Shown here: in pieces, positions 18,097-23,140 of the stretch
How positions within the stretch are numbered: the first letter of the stretch is position 1
How the letters are laid out: each line of letters starts with the position of its first letter
Source of the DNA: CAZUZD01 sp964624465
GTDB lineage: Bacteria; Planctomycetota; Planctomycetia; Isosphaerales; Isosphaeraceae
Length of the DNA: 23,140 nt
NCBI GenBank assembly: GCA_964624465.1
Contig: CAZUZD010000065.1
Location: 1 to 23,140, forward strand
Direction: 5' to 3'
Made by a program: the position numbers and the translations under genes
The notes under the pieces: generated by a model
Database searches by the model: none
Told to the model about the DNA's origin: nothing
What the model saw: only the letters and a program-made list of their open reading frames with translations

Positions 18097-19257
18097 ATGT
18101 CGTCCAGCCCCCCGAACTCCCTGACCGACGAGGACGTCGGGCCGATCGCCGGCCTCCTCCTGAAGGTCGTCGGGAAGCAGGCGAGCCTGCTGGCCGACGA
18201 GGCGCAGTACCGCCGCCTGGTGATCGACCCCGGCTGGGACCTGATGCCCGTGCCGGTGCGACTCCTCGGCCGGGAGCACCTCGGCTGGGACCGGACCCTG
18301 CTGGCCCTGCGCGACGAGGTGTTCGAGGTCCGGGCCGGCAGCGTGCGGCTCCGCGAGGATTACCGCGGCCGGCTGTTGGGTCGGCTCGGCGCGATGCTGA
18401 CGCTGCCGGGCGGCGGGTCGGGCGGAGCCCCGGCCGGGGCCCCGGCGGCGTGGTACGTACGCAGTCGCGGCCGGGTCACGGGCCCGTTCCCGAATGCCGC
18501 GATCGCGACGCTCGTCCAGCGCGGTCAGCTCGCCCGGTTCCACGAGGTCTCCGTCGATCGTGAGGTCTGGCAGTCGGCCGGTGAGGTCCTGCCGGTCTTT
18601 CAGCGAGCCCCGGCACCGGCGCCCGCCCGCGCCTCGGCGCCGGCCAGCCACGGTCCGGCGGCTGGGTCCGGCGATGGGTACGGCCTGATCGAGGAGTCGG
18701 AGCCCGAGCGGCGACGCCGCGAGAACCGGGCGGTGGGCTGGTTCATCGGCCGCGGCAGCACGCCGGTCGGTCCGGTGCCGTTCACCGAGCTGGAGCGACT
18801 GGTCGACACGGGCGAGGTCGGCCCGGAAACCCTGCTCTGGAACGAGGCGATGCCCGACTGGGTCCCGGCTTCCGAAGTTCCCGAGATCGCCCCCCGGCTC
18901 GGCGCCGCCACGGCCCCGCCCCCCAACCTGCCGCGCGGTGCGGCCTCGTCGCGCCCCGCGCAGGCCCCAGAGCCCGTCCCGGGCATGGCGTATCCCGGCC
19001 CGGGGGTCGCGATGGCCTATGGGCCCCCTCGCACCAGTGGGCTGGCGATCGCCAGCCTGGTCCTGGGACTGCTCTGGCTCGGCGGGCTGGGCAGCCTGCT
19101 GGCGATCATCTTCGGCAGCGTCGCGGTCGGTCAGGTCAACAAGTCGAACGGTCAGGTCATCGGCAAGGGGATCGCCTGGTCGGGCCTGATCCTCGGGATC
19201 ATCGGGCTGGCGCTGATTGTCATCGTCGCCGCCTCCACGTCGCCCGGACGGTTCTGA
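18097..19257 (+). CDS. GYF_2-GYF_2-DUF4190 membrane protein
   Basis: 386 aa. The ATG at 18097 has GGAG 9 nt upstream. Residues 1-100 form an unassigned, mostly helical domain. Two GYF_2 domains follow, at about 119-169 (WYVRSRGRVTGPF ... W158) and 214-265 (GWFIGRGSTPVGPVPF ... LLWNEAMPDW), separated by an Ala/Pro-rich linker. GYF-type domains bind proline-rich peptides. A DUF4190 domain at about 313-378 supplies two membrane spans (LAIASLVLGLLWLGGLGSLL and WSGLILGIIGLALIVIV) around the GQVNKS segment. The proline-rich stretches in the lipoprotein and the GAP1-like protein of the same operon are possible ligands, though sidedness relative to the membrane would decide which. The 68-nt gap before it is the largest in the operon. 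Confidence 0.85.
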   Translation: MSSSPPNSLTDEDVGPIAGLLLKVVGKQASLLADEAQYRRLVIDPGWDLMPVPVRLLGREHLGWDRTLLALRDEVFEVRAGSVRLREDYRGRLLGRLGAMLTLPGGGSGGAPAGAPAAWYVRSRGRVTGPFPNAAIATLVQRGQLARFHEVSVDREVWQSAGEVLPVFQRAPAPAPARASAPASHGPAAGSGDGYGLIEESEPERRRRENRAVGWFIGRGSTPVGPVPFTELERLVDTGEVGPETLLWNEAMPDWVPASEVPEIAPRLGAATAPPPNLPRGAASSRPAQAPEPVPGMAYPGPGVAMAYGPPRTSGLAIASLVLGLLWLGGLGSLLAIIFGSVAVGQVNKSNGQVIGKGIAWSGLILGIIGLALIVIVAASTSPGRF

Positions 19258-19276
19258 TCGGGAGGAGAGCACGGTT

Positions 19277-20137
19277 ATGGCCATCGCCGAATCCGCCAAC
19301 CCGGTGCCACTGTCCTGGGCCCGGCTCGATCCCGAGCAGCGCCTCTCGTTTCGTGGCGGTCGCTTCACGCGGGTCAACTCGCTATTCACCCTGCTGGCCG
19401 GCCTCTTGATCACCGCGGCCTTCTACCTGGCGCTGCTGCCGGTGGAGAAGTCGATGGTCGGGCAGTCGTTCCTGAACCGAGGCCCGATCCCCTACACCGT
19501 CGTGTTCTTCACCGGGTGGTGCATCGCGATCCTGGTCGATAAGCAGCTCAAGCTGAAGTTGCAGCAGCGGGCGCTGGCCGAGCGGGTGGTGCCGACCGAC
19601 CCAGACTTCGTGCTCACGCCGGGGACCGTCGACGACGTGCTGGCGACGGTGTACCGGACGGTCGACGACCCGAGGCAGTTCGTGCTTTTCAACCGGATCC
19701 TGATCGCGCTCTCGAACCTCCGCAACCTGGGCCGGGTCTCCGATGTCGATGAGATCCTGCGCTCGCAGGCGGAGAACGACGAGGCGGCGATGGAGACGAG
19801 CTACCACCTGCTCCAGGGGTTCGTCTGGGCGATCCCCGTGCTCGGGTTCATCGGCACGGTGCTCGGCCTGTCGCAGGCCATCGGCGGCTTCGGGGCCGTG
19901 CTGGCCACCACGGCCGACGTGGCCGAGCTCAAACCGGCGCTCCAGCAGGTCACTGTCGGGCTGGCCGTGGCGTTCGAGACCACGCTGCACGGCCTGGTTG
20001 CCGCCATGTTCATCCAGCTCTGGATGACGGCCCTCAAGATTGCCGAGGAGACGTTCCTCGACGACTGCGGCGAGTACTGCCTGCGGCACGTCGTCGGCCG
20101 GCTCCGGCTGATGCCCTACGATTCTCGCGAGGGCTGA
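19277..20137 (+). CDS. MotA/TolQ/ExbB-family proton channel subunit
   Basis: 286 aa. The ATG at 19277 follows GGAGGAGAG at 19261-19269; an earlier in-frame ATG at 19217 lies inside the previous gene. Four membrane spans are visible: about 35-54, 72-88, 182-203 (WAIPVLGFIGTVLGLSQAIG) and 227-250 (GLAVAFETTLHGLVAAMFIQ). The last two match the MotA/TolQ/ExbB core with its LGxxGTVLG motif and TT pair lining the ion path. Members form pentamers around a dimer of ExbD/TolR/MotB-like subunits and use ion flow to drive mechanical work across the envelope. The two genes that follow supply such partners. This is not a housekeeping tol or ton locus, since no tolA, tonB or pal-like gene is nearby. Confidence 0.88.
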   Translation: MAIAESANPVPLSWARLDPEQRLSFRGGRFTRVNSLFTLLAGLLITAAFYLALLPVEKSMVGQSFLNRGPIPYTVVFFTGWCIAILVDKQLKLKLQQRALAERVVPTDPDFVLTPGTVDDVLATVYRTVDDPRQFVLFNRILIALSNLRNLGRVSDVDEILRSQAENDEAAMETSYHLLQGFVWAIPVLGFIGTVLGLSQAIGGFGAVLATTADVAELKPALQQVTVGLAVAFETTLHGLVAAMFIQLWMTALKIAEETFLDDCGEYCLRHVVGRLRLMPYDSREG

Positions 20138-20142
20138 CGATC

Positions 20143-20973
20143 ATGCGCAGGTCGCGCAGCAATGGGCCGACAATCTCCCTGTTCGCCTTCCAGGACATCA
20201 TCACCTCGGTCTGCGGCATCCTCCTGTTCGTCACGCTGCTGCTGGCCGTCGAACTCTCGCAGCGCACCGAGGGCCGGCCCGACCTGCCGATCGAGCAGGT
20301 CTCGGACGACCTGCAAGCCGCGGTGGCCGAGGCTCGCGCCGAGCGCGACCAGCTCGCCGGATCCACCCGCCGCGACGCCGCGGCGCTCGGTCTCGCCGCC
20401 GGACGCTCGCTGGCCGAGGTCGAGCAGGAGGTCCGGACGCTCACGGGGGCAATCGTGGGCCGCGAGCGCGACGTAGCCGAGCTCCGCGACCGCGAGCAGG
20501 ACGCTGGCCGTCGTCAGTCCGAGGCCGAAGCCAGGGCTCCGCAGCGTGAGGACCTGGAGCGCCGGCGTGCGGACCTCGAGACCCGAATCGCCGAGGACGA
20601 GCGGATGCTGAATGAGATGAAGCAGCAGGACCGGGTCGTGCTCGACGTCTCCGGCGTCCCCGGTGGCGTTGGCTGGGTGGTTGACCTCGGCCCCGATTCC
20701 ATCCAGGTCGCACCCATCGATCGAGCCGCCCCACCCCGGACCTTTCGACCTCGGCTGGCGATCACCGGCAATTCGGCCGAGGACCAGCTCGTCGCCTGGC
20801 TCGACGCCGAGGCGTCGGGGCAGTACGTCCTGCTGCTGATCCGTCCCGGCGGCCACGATCGGTTCGACGCGATCCGTGACGAGTTCAAGACGAAAGGACG
20901 GCCCTTCGGCTTCGACCTGATCGGCGCCCGGCAGACGGTCTTCGACCCGGCCCGCGGAGTCTTCCGTCCATGA
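20143..20973 (+). CDS. ExbD/TolR/MotB-like subunit, first copy
   Basis: 276 aa, starting 5 nt after the channel gene. A short basic N-terminus is followed by one membrane span at about 19-38 that begins with FQDIITSVCGILLFVTLLLA; Asp18 sits where ExbD, TolR and MotB carry their proton-binding Asp. A long coiled coil follows (about 50-160, rich in Arg/Glu/Ala), then a C-terminal alpha/beta-like domain from about 165 (VVLDVSGVPGGVGWVVDLGP ... YVLLLIRPGGHDRF). That domain is not the OmpA peptidoglycan-binding type and I did not recognise it. Topology should be N-in, with the coiled coil and C-terminal domain in the periplasm. It overlaps the next gene by 4 nt (ATGA). Confidence 0.75.
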   Translation: MRRSRSNGPTISLFAFQDIITSVCGILLFVTLLLAVELSQRTEGRPDLPIEQVSDDLQAAVAEARAERDQLAGSTRRDAAALGLAAGRSLAEVEQEVRTLTGAIVGRERDVAELRDREQDAGRRQSEAEARAPQREDLERRRADLETRIAEDERMLNEMKQQDRVVLDVSGVPGGVGWVVDLGPDSIQVAPIDRAAPPRTFRPRLAITGNSAEDQLVAWLDAEASGQYVLLLIRPGGHDRFDAIRDEFKTKGRPFGFDLIGARQTVFDPARGVFRP

Positions 20974-21872
20974 AGCGACGCTCGCGCGGGGCCGACAGCC
21001 TGGAACTCCTGCTCGACACCCTTTGCAACACGTTCGGCGGTGTGCTGTTCATCGCGATGCTCGTGGTCCTGCTTCTGCAGCAGACCGACGGTCAGCTCGA
21101 TCGGCAGCGCACCGCGGCAGCATTGCCCGACGTTAACCGCCTGGAGGCCGACCTGCACCTGCTGCGAGCGGAGATCGACGGCCTCCGCCAGACCGCGCAG
21201 AGCCAGGCCCGGGTGGCCGGGTCGGCGCTGGTCCGCGACGTGTCGCGCCGCGAGCAGGAGGCCACCGAACTTCGTGACCGCCTGGCCGGCCTCGGCCGGG
21301 ACCGCGACCGGACCCTGCTCGAGGTGACCCAGACCGAGTCGGAGCTGGCTCGCACCGCCCTCGCCGAGTCCGATCTCCGCGAGGCCATCCGATCCCTCCG
21401 TGAGCGGCAGGTCGAACTGGAGCAGGAGCTCGAACAGGAACGCCGCCGCCGCTCACGAACGATCGGCTCGCCCCGAGTGCATAGCACGGGCAAGGTCCCC
21501 GTCGCCTGCGAGCTGAGGTACGGCCGGTTCTACATCGTCCACCGCTACCGCGACGGTGAATGGGACGGCCCCGACCTGGAGGAATACGTCGTGATCGGCT
21601 CGGAGTCGGGCGCGCTGGTGATCCAGGCCAACCCCGCCGCTGGCGTCCCGGCTGAGCCCCCCGACTCGCTCCGCGCCCGGCTCGCGGGGCGACTGTCCCC
21701 GCACCCCGCCCGGCAGCATTACCTGGACCTGATCGTCCGCACCGATTCCTTTGAGCAGTTCCACGTCTTCCGTGAGGCCCTCTCGGGCCTGGGCTATGAA
21801 CTCTCGATCCTGATGGCCGCCCCCGGCGATTCGATCGTCGATCGCGGTGGTACCGGGCGTGGAGTTCAGTAG
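20970..21872 (+). CDS. ExbD/TolR/MotB-like subunit, second copy
   Basis: 300 aa, overlapping the preceding gene by 4 nt. It has the same plan as its neighbour: a basic start, Asp16 in ELLLDTLCNTFGGVLF at the beginning of a single membrane span (about 17-37), a coiled coil at about 50-165 (with RQVELEQELEQERRRR), and a C-terminal domain from about 175 (PVACELRYGRFYIVHRYRDG ... DSFEQFHVFREALSGLGYEL). The two proteins share layout and the placement of the acidic residue but little sequence, so they look like diverged paralogues that could pair as a heterodimer in the channel. It is the last gene of the operon; I saw no strong terminator after it. Confidence 0.72.
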   Translation: MKRRSRGADSLELLLDTLCNTFGGVLFIAMLVVLLLQQTDGQLDRQRTAAALPDVNRLEADLHLLRAEIDGLRQTAQSQARVAGSALVRDVSRREQEATELRDRLAGLGRDRDRTLLEVTQTESELARTALAESDLREAIRSLRERQVELEQELEQERRRRSRTIGSPRVHSTGKVPVACELRYGRFYIVHRYRDGEWDGPDLEEYVVIGSESGALVIQANPAAGVPAEPPDSLRARLAGRLSPHPARQHYLDLIVRTDSFEQFHVFREALSGLGYELSILMAAPGDSIVDRGGTGRGVQ

Positions 21873-21966
21873 CGGCCAGCAGGGATTGCTCCCCAACTGC
21901 TGCAACTCTCCCGTCGACGGCATCTACCTGGGACAGCCCGACACGCCACCGACCCGGGGCCGATCC

Positions 21967-22097
21967 CGGCTCACGCTCGGCAAAAGTTCGACGCGATTCC
22001 TGCGACAGGCGGGATCCTCGCTGGATACCAACGTGTGTGAGCGGGTGCTCAAGCTCGATCCTGTACCGCAAGATTGCGCTGTTCCACCAGACTGCGC
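21967..22097 (+). pseudogene. IS66-family transposase C-terminal fragment
   Basis: The translation GKSSTRFLRQAGSSLDTNVC followed by ERVLKL matches the IS66 transposase (TnpC) block usually read as LTRFLRxAGxPLDNNxCERALK. A frame change near 22053 is then needed to read SILYRKIALFHQTA, matching the following AILHRKNALFYKT block. Only about 45 residues of a ~500-residue protein remain. It runs directly into the sigma factor remnant. Confidence 0.7.
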
Positions 22098-22427
22098 CCC
22101 AGGCGTCCCTGCGGCTGGGCGCCGCCGCCATCGCCGACCGCAGGGGGTTCTTCCTCGCCGCGGCCGTGGCCATGCAACGCTTCCTGGTGGACTGCATCCG
22201 TCGCCGGAAGGCCGGCCGGCGCGGCGGGGACGGGCCGCAGGCTCTCCCTCGACGGCGACGCCCCGCCGCAGGGCCCCGACCTCGACGCGCCGATGACCCG
22301 GCTGGCGGCCGAGGACGTGAGCTCGGTCGTGGTCGCCCAGCACTGCCTGCTCGCCGACCTATTGGTCGAGGAGGCCGCCGAGGCGCTTGAGCGCTCGCGG
22401 GCTACGGCGTTCCGCGAGTGGGCGTAG
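22098..22427 (+). pseudogene. Planctomycete-type ECF sigma factor remnant
   Basis: One frame reads RGFFLAAAVAMQRFLVDCIR followed by RRKAGRRGGDG, matching the region-2 end of Sigma70_ECF proteins (HFFAAAAEAMRRILVxxARR-type). After a frame change near 22235 another frame reads RLSLDG, then VEEAAEALERSRATAFREWA before a TAG stop at 22425, matching the region-4 helix-turn-helix. The N-terminal part is missing and the middle is eroded, so the gene is dead. The frame continues from the IS66 fragment, suggesting that IS66 inserted here and both then decayed. Confidence 0.7.
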
Positions 22428-22614
22428 CCCGATCCTGGCTCGCCACCACGCTGGTGCCTGACCGCTGATCCTCAGCAACCTGCCTCGGCTGACGTGCAAT
22501 CGGAACCGAAGCCTCCGGCCGGAGCCCGGGGGGAGCGGGATTCTCGGCTCGCATGCCCTAGTGCGTTGTCATCAATCGGATTCAGGGTTCCGACCGTCGG
22601 CTCTAATCAGCGAA

Positions 22615-22629
22615 TTTTTTTTGGGGGGG
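22615..22629 (+). repeat. T8-G7 homopolymer pair just upstream of the IS630 start
   Basis: Eight T then seven G at 22615-22629, ending 3 nt before the AAGGAGG ribosome binding site. This is unusual in such GC-rich DNA and belongs to the IS leader. Confidence 0.6.
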
Positions 22630-22644
22630 TTCAAGGAGGCCCCC

Positions 22645-23140
22645 ATGCAGAAGAAGTAGATTGTCCGCCTGACCGACGAGGAACGGGCCGAACTGGTGCC
22701 TGTCATCAGGAAGCTCAAGGGCACGCGCCAGAAGGTCCGCCGGGCGCAGATCCTCTTGAAGGCCGACGCTGACGGGCCGAACTGGACCGACGCACGCATC
22801 GCCGAGGCGTTCTCGTGCCGTACCAAGACGGCCGAGAACGTCCGTCAACGCCTGTGCGAGCGAGGCTTCCGCGCGACACTCGATGGTGCCGAGCGGGCCG
22901 ACCCACCGGTCCCCAAGATGCTCGATGGCAACCAGGAGGCCCAGGTCATCGTCTTGCGGCTGGGGACGACTCCGGCGGGCTACGCGAACTGGACATCGCG
23001 ACTGCCGGCCCGCAAGGTCGTCGAGCTGGGGATCGCGCCGGCGATCAGTCACGAGACGGTCCGGCGCACTCTCAAATGGGAAAAACGAGACTTCTCGCTG
23101 AACCCGCCTGGAGGCTCGTCGCCTCAAGGGGCTCTTGACT
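22645..23140 (+). pseudogene. IS630-family transposase, 5' part, with amber codon at position 5
   Basis: The ATG at 22645 has a strong AAGGAGG ribosome binding site 5 nt upstream. The frame reads MQKK, TAG at 22657, then IVRLTDEERAELVPVIRKLK, QKVRRAQILLKADADGPNWT, ARIAEAFSCRTKTAENVRQR and ISHETVRRTLK, the N-terminal helix-turn-helix region of IS630 transposases, in which the fifth residue is normally Tyr as I recall it. After LK (about 23076) the sequence no longer resembles the family although the frame stays open to the window edge, suggesting a second frameshift or truncation. A TA at 22559-22560 followed by GTGCGTTGTCATC could be the insertion target and left end; this is a guess. Confidence 0.75.

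Noticed and set aside
21877..21906. CAGCAG...CTGCTG pair after the operon as a terminator
   Set aside because: Only a 6-bp stem, a 14-nt loop and no U-tract.

Overview
The window looks like planctomycete chromosomal DNA, most likely from the Isosphaeraceae or a near relative. This rests on the very high GC content, a giant secreted modular protein with an N-terminal motif resembling the planctomycete LEPR-xLL signature, GYF_2 and DUF4190 domains, and a remnant of a planctomycete-type ECF sigma factor. No rRNA, tRNA or CRISPR was seen.

Left part (1-9632, minus strand): one giant gene for a surface or secreted metalloprotease related to the M66 (StcE/TagA) family. It carries five PA14 domains, about six bacterial Ig-like domains and a cadherin-like domain. 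Near its 3' end a 13-bp tandem duplication (921-955) shifts the frame. The visible product therefore stops at 891, although the original frame (cadherin-like and Ig-like domains) stays open to the window edge.

Middle (9633-10621): a divergent intergenic region. It holds a degraded DUF4268-domain gene with two in-frame stops, then about 460 bp with nothing recognisable.

Right-centre (10622-21872, plus strand): a tight eight-gene cluster that reads as one operon, with several 1-4 nt overlaps. In order it encodes a putative lipoprotein; a zinc-ribbon GTPase-like P-loop protein (DO-GTPase2-like); a GAP1-N2-type GTPase-associated protein with one membrane span; a large helical membrane protein; a GYF_2-GYF_2-DUF4190 membrane protein; a MotA/TolQ/ExbB-type channel subunit; and two different small ExbD/TolR/MotB-like subunits, each with an aspartate at the start of its single membrane span. 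I infer an envelope machine in which a GTPase and its partner are coupled to an ion-driven stator-like motor. GTPase/GAP1 pairs are known from surveys of bacterial conflict systems, so defence or cell-surface signalling is a plausible but unproven role. The C-terminal half of the GAP1 protein is markedly AT-richer than everything around it, as if that module had been swapped in.

Right end (21873-23140): a gene graveyard with an IS66 transposase fragment, an ECF sigma factor remnant and the 5' part of an IS630-family transposase that has an amber codon at position 5. Such decayed mobile elements beside the operon fit an accessory, rearranging region.
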